Positions 1 through 5,463 of a stretch of DNA of 6,853 nucleotides are shown piece by piece. Numbering within the stretch: position 1 is the stretch's first letter; every line of letters begins with the position of its first letter. Source of the stretch: a bacterium. Its GTDB lineage: Bacteria > Zhuqueibacterota > Zhuqueibacteria > Thermofontimicrobiales > Thermofontimicrobiaceae. The stretch covers positions 1-6,853 of the forward strand of contig DSAU01000335.1 of NCBI GenBank assembly GCA_011046315.1. The letters are read 5' to 3'. The position numbers and the translations under genes were made by a program. The notes under the pieces were generated by a model. That model was given only the letters and a program-made list of their open reading frames with translations. It did not search any database and was not told where the DNA came from.

Positions 1-1
1 C

Positions 2-322
2 AATCCCCAGCATTTGAAACAGGTATTTTTGAACCTGCTGAAAAACTCTATCGAAGCTATGCCAGATGGTGGAATGATTTTTGTTAATATTAATTCACAA
101 AAAGAGGTTGTTAAAATTTCATATTCGGATACCGGTCACGGCATTCCCGCTGAATTAGCTGATAAAATCTTTCAACCGTTCTTCACCACCCGAGAAAAAG
201 GAATGGGGCTTGGTCTGGCTATTATCAAAAATTTGATAGTCGAGAATGGGGGAAATATTTATTGGATTGAACAAAAGGGACAGGGAGCTCATTTTATTAT
301 AGAGTTTGCGAAACATGCTTAG
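2..322 (+). CDS. Sensor histidine kinase, C-terminal ATPase end (5' truncated by window)
   Basis: This is the last 106 residues of a two-component sensor kinase; the frame is open back to the window edge, so the TTG at 14 is not a real start. The catalytic ATP-binding (HATPase_c) motifs appear in order. The N box reads LKQVFLNLLKNSIEAMP, the G1 box DTGHGIP (codons from 128), the F box FQPFFTTREKG and the G2 box GMGLGLAI. This is the NtrB/AtoS/ZraS-like kinase class. Dimerisation helix, phospho-His and sensing domains lie outside the window, so the signal cannot be read. The protein ends soon after the G2 box, so no C-terminal receiver is fused. The stop lies 56 nt before the response regulator start, same strand, no evident terminator: almost certainly one operon and a cognate pair. 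The G2 Met, where Thr is usual, is a mild variation. Confidence 0.95.
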   Translation, partial: NPQHLKQVFLNLLKNSIEAMPDGGMIFVNINSQKEVVKISYSDTGHGIPAELADKIFQPFFTTREKGMGLGLAIIKNLIVENGGNIYWIEQKGQGAHFIIEFAKHA

Positions 323-332
323 CAGCAACATG

Positions 333-347
333 ACAAACCATGTTTGT
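333..347 (+). repeat. Small perfect hairpin between kinase and regulator
   Basis: ACAAAC (333-338) and GTTTGT (342-347) are perfect inverted repeats around a 3-nt centre. An overlapping alternative pairs AAACATG (311-317, inside the kinase 3' end) with CATGTTT (339-345). It is AT-rich and lacks a U-tract, so it is not a convincing terminator. It could be an operator or may have no function. Confidence 0.3.
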
Positions 348-363
348 GCCAGAAACTTAGTTT

Positions 364-370
364 GAGGTGG
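364..370 (+). promoter_or_regulatory. Ribosome binding site fixing the regulator start at 379
   Basis: GAGGTGG sits 8 nt before ATG 379, an ideal Shine-Dalgarno spacing. The in-frame GTG at 367 lies inside this motif and has no good site of its own, so ATG 379 is preferred. Confidence 0.75.
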
Positions 371-378
371 CTATAGAA

Positions 379-1782
379 ATGGAGACAAATTTGGCAAAGA
401 TATTAATCATCGAAGACAATGATACCATGCGGGAGGGGATGGCAGCGATTGTCGGGAAGATGAAACATGAGTGTCAAAGCGCCAGCAATGGCGTTGATGG
501 TTTGAAACTGATGGCGAAAAAATCTTTTGATCTGGTGGTGACCGATTACAAAATGGAGGGCATTAATGGATTGGAGCTTCTGAGACAGATCAAAAAAAGC
601 TATCCACCAATCGAAGTGATGATTATTACGGCTTATGGGACGATAGAACTGGCTGTGGAAGCGATGAAGTTGGGCGCAATAGATTTCATCACCAAACCGT
701 TTTCGCATGACGAATTCAAATTGAAAATTGAACGTCTTCTGGAACGAATTCAGGAGAGAAAAGAACTGGCTCGAATCTCAGAGGAAAACATTTATCTGCG
801 AGATGAGCTGGAACAGCAATTCAATTACAGCGAGATCATTGGCAATACCAAAGCCATGCAGAACGTATATCGCACAATGCAGAAAGTGGCGGAAACCGAT
901 TCTTCGGTTCTAATTTATGGCGAAAGTGGGACAGGCAAAGAATTGGTCGCCAGGGCAATTCATAAGCTGAGCCCGCGAAAGAATAAGCCTTTCATTCGAA
1001 TCAATTGCGGCGCTTTGGCTGATAGTTTGTTGGAATCGGAGCTATTCGGTCATGAAAAAGGAGCGTTTACTGGCGCTGTGAAACGCAAGCAGGGTCGCTT
1101 CGAATTGGCGCATCTGGGCAGCATTTTTCTGGACGAGATCGGCGATGTTTCTCCCAATATGCAATTGAAACTGCTGCGGGTGCTGCAGGAAAAGGAATTC
1201 GAGCGAGTTGGCAGCGAGGAGACGATTCAGGTGGATGTCAGAATTTTAGCGGCAACAAATAAAAATTTATCCGACTTGATTCAACAAGGAAAGTTTCGAG
1301 AAGATCTGTTCTATAGGTTACATATAATTCCCATTTATCTGCCACCGCTGCGAGAGCGAAAGCAAGATATTCCATTGCTGGTGAATCACTTCATTAAAAA
1401 GCTGACAACAGCGATGAACAAGCCAGCCAAGCAGATCACCGAAGCTGCTATGAAACGACTGACATCCTACCACTGGCCTGGCAATGTCCGAGAATTGGAA
1501 AACCTTCTGGAGCGGATGATCGTATTGAGCGATCAGGATGTGATCGATGTTTGGGATTTGCCAATTTTGCAGATGGCTGCAGGATCAGAAATGTTGCCTA
1601 ATGATTTGCTGGACCGATTTCATCTGGATTTGAATGCAATGCTGGCGGCTGTTGAAAAACAGTTGATCGAAAAGGCGATGAATGAAACAGCCGGAAATAA
1701 ATCGCAGGCGGCAAAATTGCTTGGCATTCAAACCAGTTTGCTGTATTATAAATTGGATAAGCATAAAATAATCTCCAACTGA
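379..1782 (+). CDS. Sigma54-dependent NtrC-family response regulator
   Basis: This 467-residue protein is a complete enhancer-binding response regulator. The receiver domain (about 5-120) has acidic residues E12/D13, phospho-acceptor D56 in VVTDYKM, T84 and K106. A helical linker follows. The AAA+ domain (about 150-390) has Walker A GESGTGKE (181-188), the sigma54-contacting GAFTGA loop (228-233), Walker B ending in DEIGD (about 247-256), R307/R313 in FREDLFYRL, and HWPGNVRELEN (365-375). A Fis-type helix-turn-helix occupies about 441-461. All residues needed for phosphorylation, ATP hydrolysis and sigma54 activation are present, and the length is normal for NtrC/ZraR/AtoC proteins. The recognition region, IQTSLLYYKL, differs from the common SRRTLYRKL form. 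It follows the kinase by 56 nt and ends in tandem stops TGA TAG. The likely target is the sigma54 promoter at 4196-4211. Subfamily and signal are not determinable, so no symbol is given. Confidence 0.97.
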   Translation: METNLAKILIIEDNDTMREGMAAIVGKMKHECQSASNGVDGLKLMAKKSFDLVVTDYKMEGINGLELLRQIKKSYPPIEVMIITAYGTIELAVEAMKLGAIDFITKPFSHDEFKLKIERLLERIQERKELARISEENIYLRDELEQQFNYSEIIGNTKAMQNVYRTMQKVAETDSSVLIYGESGTGKELVARAIHKLSPRKNKPFIRINCGALADSLLESELFGHEKGAFTGAVKRKQGRFELAHLGSIFLDEIGDVSPNMQLKLLRVLQEKEFERVGSEETIQVDVRILAATNKNLSDLIQQGKFREDLFYRLHIIPIYLPPLRERKQDIPLLVNHFIKKLTTAMNKPAKQITEAAMKRLTSYHWPGNVRELENLLERMIVLSDQDVIDVWDLPILQMAAGSEMLPNDLLDRFHLDLNAMLAAVEKQLIEKAMNETAGNKSQAAKLLGIQTSLLYYKLDKHKIISN

Positions 1783-1822
1783 TAGAAAGAAGCCACCGTA
1801 GAATGATTTGTTTTATTGATTC

Positions 1823-1875
1823 ACCCGATGAGAATACAACAGATATTACTTAAAAAATTTTCTCATCAGTTGGGT
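1823..1875 (+). repeat. Imperfect long-stem inverted repeat downstream of the regulator
   Basis: GATGAGAA (1827-1834) pairs perfectly with TTCTCATC (1860-1867). ACCC (1823-1826) can add four pairs with GGGT (1872-1875) across an asymmetric bulge of AGTT. The loop is 25 nt and AT-rich. No U-run follows the right arm, so it is a poor intrinsic terminator. It could still end regulator transcription, stabilise a 3' end, or be an operator for the 1922 gene. It lies in the 139-bp gap 1783-1921, where I see no other gene. Confidence 0.4.
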
Positions 1876-1921
1876 TGTTTCCGCCTTAATATATTGGAAA
1901 AAATTTCAAAGAGTTGAGCAA

Positions 1922-2893
1922 ATGCTTAAATCAATTACAATTGGAATACTGTTGTTAAACAGCGTTGTGTTGTATTCACAGCAGTTAGATGTCAATTTCC
2001 TTAGACAAAAGGAGCAGCAGCTTTCAGTGCGAATTGAAGCGCTGCAAATCGAAAAAACAAAATTTATCCACCAGAGCGATTCGCTGGCCGTGTCGATTCA
2101 ACAGCTCAAATCGAATCAGAGCTTGAATTTATTTCAACGAAGACGGTTGGAGAAGTTGTTGAAATCGTCCCAGGAGCTTAATCAGAATATCAATCAAGTT
2201 AATCAAAAGATGAAGCAATTTAATCGAGAACTTCAATCATTACTTCGGGAATTGGTATCATGGTACGATAAACAAATCGCTGAAATAATTAGTTCTGCAA
2301 AAGGGAATAAATTGACCCAGACAGAGTTGCAGCAATTGTCGGCATGGAATGCAGAGCGGAGCCAATATTTGAAAAAGATCAGACAAAATCAATTCCAACT
2401 CCAGTTGAGCAAGCCAATTGAAATTGAGGAATCGGATTCCTATCAAATTGTCAAACAAAAGGCGGATTTTTTGCAAGATCAAGCGGATAAAGCCCGAAAG
2501 CAGATCAAGCTAGTGCATAAACGGGTAAATGAGCTTCAGAAAGAATTGAAATTGCGCAACCGAATGAATGAGCTGATTGCTGACACCTATTTGATGGACC
2601 AGCCTATCGAGAAATTTTTACCGCAATCTCAGCTCAAAGGCGCCAACTATAATGCAGAATTGTCAAAAACAGATAAAGCCAGGGCTCAGTCGAGCAGCTC
2701 ATTCGATGTGGTTGACAATATGTTGTTGAAAACCGATGTAAGTGGCATCTCGAATATCGACCTGGAAAGCTACATCAGAAATTTGCAGCAGATGAAAATA
2801 AAGCTAACTCAGTCAGCAGACAGCTTGGGTACCGTTGCCGATCAATTCTATCAAGCAGCAGAAAAGAAGCGGCAGGATGAAAATAAAAACTGA
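1922..2893 (+). CDS. Exported coiled-coil protein of unknown function
   Basis: I do not recognise a named family. The 323-residue product starts with a signal peptide: K3, a hydrophobic core at about 5-18, then likely cleavage near Ser19/Gln20. The first mature Gln residues are typical of exported proteins. Residues about 25-115 and 165-215 are rich in Gln, Lys, Glu and Leu with heptad-like spacing and no Pro, so long coiled coils are expected. A Ser/Asp-rich stretch (about 245-275) separates these from a final helix with a charged Lys/Glu/Asn tail. No cysteine, lipobox or enzymatic motif is visible, and no peptidase domain is present as in EnvC-type activators. A modest AAAGAG ribosome site lies at 1908-1913. 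Its end overlaps the next gene by 17 nt, implying translational coupling. A periplasmic scaffold or partner of the downstream barrel is an inference. Confidence 0.85.
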   Translation: MLKSITIGILLLNSVVLYSQQLDVNFLRQKEQQLSVRIEALQIEKTKFIHQSDSLAVSIQQLKSNQSLNLFQRRRLEKLLKSSQELNQNINQVNQKMKQFNRELQSLLRELVSWYDKQIAEIISSAKGNKLTQTELQQLSAWNAERSQYLKKIRQNQFQLQLSKPIEIEESDSYQIVKQKADFLQDQADKARKQIKLVHKRVNELQKELKLRNRMNELIADTYLMDQPIEKFLPQSQLKGANYNAELSKTDKARAQSSSSFDVVDNMLLKTDVSGISNIDLESYIRNLQQMKIKLTQSADSLGTVADQFYQAAEKKRQDENKN

Positions 2894-4004
2894 TCACCAA
2901 AACGAGACTATCACCTCGCAGTTGACGGTAACATTAATTTATATTATTTTCTTCCTTCAAGCCAGCCTCTCCATTGCACAAAACTCAGATAACAACTGGC
3001 GCTGGAAAAACCGTCTCCAATTTGGCGTGGACTACGACAGCAATGTGGAAGAGACCCGAATCAATCAAAAAACTGATGGACTATCAAAATTCATTCTGGA
3101 AAGTCAGGCGAAACTAACGAGCCAGTCCTACCTGATCTACCTTCACTATCATGGCGGCTTTCAATACTATTTTCAGACTTCTGGCGAACATAAAATGACT
3201 CATGATGTAAGCGGCGCTTTCATTTATCAGCTTTTTCCGAAAGTGCGTTTCGGTACCAGGCTGTGGGGTCGGCAGAAATATTTCAGCGGTTATGACTGGC
3301 ATTATTTTCTAAAAAGTTCCGAGCTATTTTTCAGTTTTAATATTCAGCCATTTCAAATCACAACCGCTTATGAAAATGAAGGCTTGAATTATTTGAATTA
3401 CAACCGGTTCAATTTCCATACCCATCACTTTTATCTGGCGCTGGTGAAACGACTGGCGCCGCCTTTAACAGGTCAGTTGAAGTCCGGCTATCGTCTAATC
3501 AATTTCCAGCGCAATGCGATTTCTCCCAAATCCCAGGATACTTATATCGATTATCTGGATTTTCGACAACAGGATAATCATTACTATTTTTCAATCCAGG
3601 GCTCCCTGCAGAAAAAAGTTTTAAGTCATTTCGCATATCAATTCTCCAGAAATTTATCGAACAGCTATGGCTTTTCATTTGGGGAGCATCGGCTGACGAT
3701 GTCACTGGTCTATCTGCTCAACAAAAGGCTATTGTTTCGAATTTACCTGGGATTGCAGCGAAAGAAATACGATGAGGCGCTGAACAAGATCATCGTGACG
3801 GAATTCGACACAGAGAGAGAAATTAGCAACTTCTTTATCACCGACCTTTCTACTGAAATCACCGACAAGCTCAGTCTGATACTCCGCTACTCATGGTACA
3901 ATAATGAATCTCCCGTCCCTAGCAGATATTATCAGAAAACATTGTTGTCTTTTTCATTTGAATATCGGTTTCAGGCTGCTAATGACGCTAATTTAACGAA
4001 TTAA
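2877..4004 (+). CDS. Predicted outer-membrane beta-barrel protein
   Basis: The 375-residue product is read from ATG 2877, which overlaps the previous gene by 17 nt. A TTG further upstream at 2835 would push the signal sequence inward and is rejected. The signal peptide has an unusually long n-region of about 15 residues, a hydrophobic core at about 16-31, and an SIA motif ending at residue 34. The mature part is dominated by short amphipathic stretches with alternating Tyr, Phe and His, and charged turns. This pattern of an outer-membrane barrel begins with QFGVDYDSNVEE (about 48-59); a Tyr-Asp-Ser-Asn start is common in such barrels. The last strand, LLSFSFEYRF, ends at Phe365, with a 10-residue polar tail beyond the expected terminal aromatic. 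No transporter, plug or enzyme motif is visible. The export signal and barrel class are well supported; the substrate is unknown. Confidence 0.85.
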   Translation: MKIKTDHQNETITSQLTVTLIYIIFFLQASLSIAQNSDNNWRWKNRLQFGVDYDSNVEETRINQKTDGLSKFILESQAKLTSQSYLIYLHYHGGFQYYFQTSGEHKMTHDVSGAFIYQLFPKVRFGTRLWGRQKYFSGYDWHYFLKSSELFFSFNIQPFQITTAYENEGLNYLNYNRFNFHTHHFYLALVKRLAPPLTGQLKSGYRLINFQRNAISPKSQDTYIDYLDFRQQDNHYYFSIQGSLQKKVLSHFAYQFSRNLSNSYGFSFGEHRLTMSLVYLLNKRLLFRIYLGLQRKKYDEALNKIIVTEFDTEREISNFFITDLSTEITDKLSLILRYSWYNNESPVPSRYYQKTLLSFSFEYRFQAANDANLTN

Positions 4005-4021
4005 AAACAATCAGGAATTAG

Positions 4022-4057
4022 TATCAAATTTTTGAGTGTTGTCTCAAATTTTTGATA
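4022..4057 (+). promoter_or_regulatory. Tandem dyads: candidate upstream activator sites (or 3' hairpin)
   Basis: TCAAATTTTTGA occurs twice, at 4024-4035 and 4044-4055. Each copy is TCAAA and TTTGA around a 2-nt centre, and the copies are exactly 20 bp apart, about two helical turns. Taken together, the 15-nt arms 4022-4036 and 4043-4057 also form one larger inverted repeat with 13 of 15 pairs and a 6-nt loop. Relative to the predicted start at about 4222, the dyad centres are near -193 and -173, a usual range for enhancer sites of NtrC-type activators. Both arms, each read 5' to 3', also fit the IHF core WATCAANNNNTTR. The position 18 nt after the 4004 stop leaves a 3' hairpin possible, though no U-tract follows. 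Confidence 0.5.
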
Positions 4058-4138
4058 GTGATAGCTCTTGAAATTGAACTCCTCTCATCTCAGACGAAAA
4101 AATTTTGACTGTAAATATCGAATGATAGTAAACGATTT

Positions 4139-4148
4139 CGATTAATCG
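4139..4148 (+). promoter_or_regulatory. 10-bp perfect palindrome upstream of the sigma54 promoter
   Basis: CGATTAATCG is self-complementary and centred near -78 relative to the predicted start, between the tandem dyads and the promoter. It could bind a dimeric regulator or nucleoid protein. Short AT-rich palindromes also occur by chance. Confidence 0.25.
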
Positions 4149-4195
4149 GATTTGGCATAATTCCGAAATCTAAATTCCAAAATCGAAAATAAGAA

Positions 4196-4211
4196 TGGCA
4201 TGTATATTGCA
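4196..4211 (+). promoter_or_regulatory. Sigma54 (-24/-12) promoter for the 4402 gene
   Basis: The sequence TGGCATG, four bases TATA, then TTGCA matches the sigma54 consensus TGGCACG-N4-TTGCW at 11 of 12 defined positions. The essential GG (4197-4198) and GC (4209-4210) are exactly 10 bp apart. Transcription would start near 4222, about 180 nt before ATG 4402. The promoter is nested in a 7-bp inverted repeat (AAGAATG 4191-4197, CATTCTT 4210-4216). A sigma54 activator is encoded about 2.4 kb upstream and tandem dyads lie at enhancer distance, both supporting function. Activation by that particular regulator is an inference. Confidence 0.75.
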
Positions 4212-4261
4212 TTCTTTATATTTGAAGTACATGACTTTTGGTTCAAACTAAATGATAATGT

Positions 4262-4330
4262 CCAACCGATAGAAACACCTCAACTGATGAAAAATTAGAA
4301 AATTTATCCGTTGGCTTCTTTTACGGCCAA
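4262..4330 (+). other. Leader RNA with mutually exclusive stems
   Basis: Positions 4262-4273 can pair with 4303-4314: twelve positions, one C-C mismatch and one G-U. The right arm also contains TTGG, which with C4315 can instead pair downstream: TTGGC (4311-4315) with GCCAA (4326-4330). The two folds exclude each other. No known riboswitch core is recognised and no U-tract follows, so any regulatory role is speculative. Confidence 0.3.
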
Positions 4331-4387
4331 ACAAGCTAAAATATAAGTCTGCTGTGATGGATTGTTTCAAATGGTTGGAAATAAAAT

Positions 4388-4394
4388 GGGAGGA
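4388..4394 (+). promoter_or_regulatory. Strong ribosome binding site deciding the start at 4402
   Basis: GGGAGGA lies 7 nt before ATG 4402. It is the best Shine-Dalgarno match near this gene and excludes the upstream in-frame GTG 4354 and ATG 4357. Using 4402 also places the signal peptide at the very N-terminus. Confidence 0.85.
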
Positions 4395-4401
4395 ACGAGA
4401 A

Positions 4402-5376
4402 ATGAGCGAGTTCAAAAAATTTAAAACTATCTCTTTTTTCTTATTAATTCTCAGCATGATGTTTTTCCAAATTGCCTGGGCGCAGCATCAAGAAATAGAA
4501 CAAAAGATTAATAAAGCAATTCTGAGCAGAATCAAATACGCTTCAGCGCCGACTAAAAATTTCAGCACACCCATCGGTCGAGTTTTGAAATCCATGGAAG
4601 TGATGGTCAGTATGGGAAGCTCGTTTGGGATCGAAGAAAACTCGGGCGTGTTAGGGAGGCTGGCAATCGGTTTGGGCGGCGTGGCTGAAGTGGAATTGAC
4701 CCGATCCAGTTTTATGAATGAGTTAACAGGACAGCAGGGCAATCTACCGACTTCGATTTTCAAAATGGGACTGGTTCCTGAACTGTTCTCAAACTATTGG
4801 TTTGTTCCAAATATTGCCTTGCAAATACATTCAACGCCATGGCAATCCAGTGTTGATGAGAGTTCTCGCCTCACAGAAAAAACTCAAGTGTCGTACGATT
4901 TTAGCAATCTTGCCAGGATGAATATGGATAATCGCTTCACTACACTTTATGGTATTATTGGAAAGGACTTTGACTTTTTAAGTATCAACGGCGGGGTTAC
5001 GCTGACCGATGTCCGAGTTCGAAATGCCTATCAATGGATTTATGATCAAAATTTGAATCGAGAAGTTTACCACAAAATCCCTGAGATGCAGAAAAATCTA
5101 ATCGCTCCTTTTGGGAATGTTTCGATTGCGGCAAATAATGATACGCAATTGATGGGCGAATTACAGGCGATTCCGCTGATTGATTATGATATCGTGAGCA
5201 AACAAGTGCAGATCAAACGAACCTGGCGGGCGATTATCGGGGTGCGTTTTTTTATTGCCCGTTGGCTTTCATTAGATACAGGTGTGAAATATTTAAGCTC
5301 AGCCAAAGGGATTGCAGATAGCGAGGTGAATGTGGGGTTGAATTTGATGTTGCCGTTTAAATCCTCGCCGAATTAA
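4402..5376 (+). CDS. Predicted outer-membrane protein behind a sigma54 promoter
   Basis: The 324-residue product has a classical signal peptide: K5, K6 and K8, a hydrophobic core at about 10-24, and an AWA motif ending at residue 27. After a short helical segment (about 28-50), the chain turns into glycine-rich alternating beta segments such as VMVSMGSSFGIEE, LAIGLGGVAEVEL, INGGVTLTDVRV, AIIGVRFFI and LDTGVKYLS. It closes with VNVGLNLMLPF plus a 5-residue tail. This reads as a beta-barrel of roughly ten to fourteen strands. No named family is recognised; a distant YjbH- or porin-like relationship is only a guess. It lies about 180 nt downstream of a sigma54 promoter start and is likely activated by the NtrC-type regulator. 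The serpin gene follows after 87 nt with no clear terminator, so co-transcription is plausible. Confidence 0.8.
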   Translation: MSEFKKFKTISFFLLILSMMFFQIAWAQHQEIEQKINKAILSRIKYASAPTKNFSTPIGRVLKSMEVMVSMGSSFGIEENSGVLGRLAIGLGGVAEVELTRSSFMNELTGQQGNLPTSIFKMGLVPELFSNYWFVPNIALQIHSTPWQSSVDESSRLTEKTQVSYDFSNLARMNMDNRFTTLYGIIGKDFDFLSINGGVTLTDVRVRNAYQWIYDQNLNREVYHKIPEMQKNLIAPFGNVSIAANNDTQLMGELQAIPLIDYDIVSKQVQIKRTWRAIIGVRFFIARWLSLDTGVKYLSSAKGIADSEVNVGLNLMLPFKSSPN

Positions 5377-5430
5377 ATGAACTGATGTAAAAGTTGATCT
5401 CCTATTTTCTGGCTCTAACTCGTAGCGCAA

Positions 5431-5445
5431 TATTGTCCTACAATA
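5431..5445 (+). repeat. Small hairpin just upstream of the serpin ribosome site
   Basis: TATTGT (5431-5436) and ACAATA (5440-5445) form a 6-bp perfect AT-rich stem with a 3-nt loop, ending 3 nt before the ribosome site. It is too weak for a terminator and could modulate access to the ribosome site. Confidence 0.25.
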
Positions 5446-5448
5446 ATC

Positions 5449-5454
5449 AGGAGG
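5449..5454 (+). promoter_or_regulatory. Ribosome binding site of the serpin gene
   Basis: AGGAGG, a full anti-16S match, lies 9 nt before ATG 5464 and fixes that start, which places the lipoprotein signal at the N-terminus. Confidence 0.85.
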
Positions 5455-5463
5455 CGAGAAATC

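Larger units (their letters stand above)
4005..4401 (+). other. 397-bp regulatory intergenic region
   Basis: No coding sequence is supported here. From left to right it holds tandem dyads (4022-4057), a 10-bp palindrome (4139-4148), a near-repeat of 11 bp (4160-4170 and 4174-4184, one difference, 14-bp period), a sigma54 promoter (4196-4211), and a roughly 180-nt leader with competing stems (4262-4330) ending at a strong ribosome site. The in-frame GTG/ATG pair at 4354/4357 has no ribosome site and is treated as leader. Confidence 0.7.

Noticed and set aside
403..708. 101-codon open frame on the - strand
   Set aside because: It is antisense to the conserved receiver domain; its His/Phe/Arg-rich composition is typical of a shadow frame.
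728..913. 61-codon + strand frame within the regulator gene
   Set aside because: It is out of frame inside a strongly conserved domain-encoding region and has no motif of its own.
1871..1885. Sigma54-like GG...GC before the 1922 gene
   Set aside because: The GG to GC distance is 9 bp, not the near-invariant 10, and flanking bases fit the consensus poorly.
1906..1917. TCAAAGAGTTGA, a relative of the tandem dyads at 4022-4057
   Set aside because: One half-site base is wrong, it is single, and it overlaps the ribosome site of the 1922 gene; chance similarity is likely.
2835..2876. Upstream TTG start for the first barrel gene
   Set aside because: It has no ribosome site, would overlap the previous gene by 59 nt, and would bury the signal peptide behind 14 more residues.
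4354..4401. Upstream GTG/ATG starts for the second membrane protein
   Set aside because: They add a charged, Trp-rich stretch before the signal peptide and lack a ribosome site, whereas ATG 4402 has GGGAGGA at ideal spacing.
4488..4763. 91-codon open frame on the - strand
   Set aside because: It lies wholly opposite the membrane-protein gene, has no recognisable domain and fits a shadow of that gene's codon pattern.
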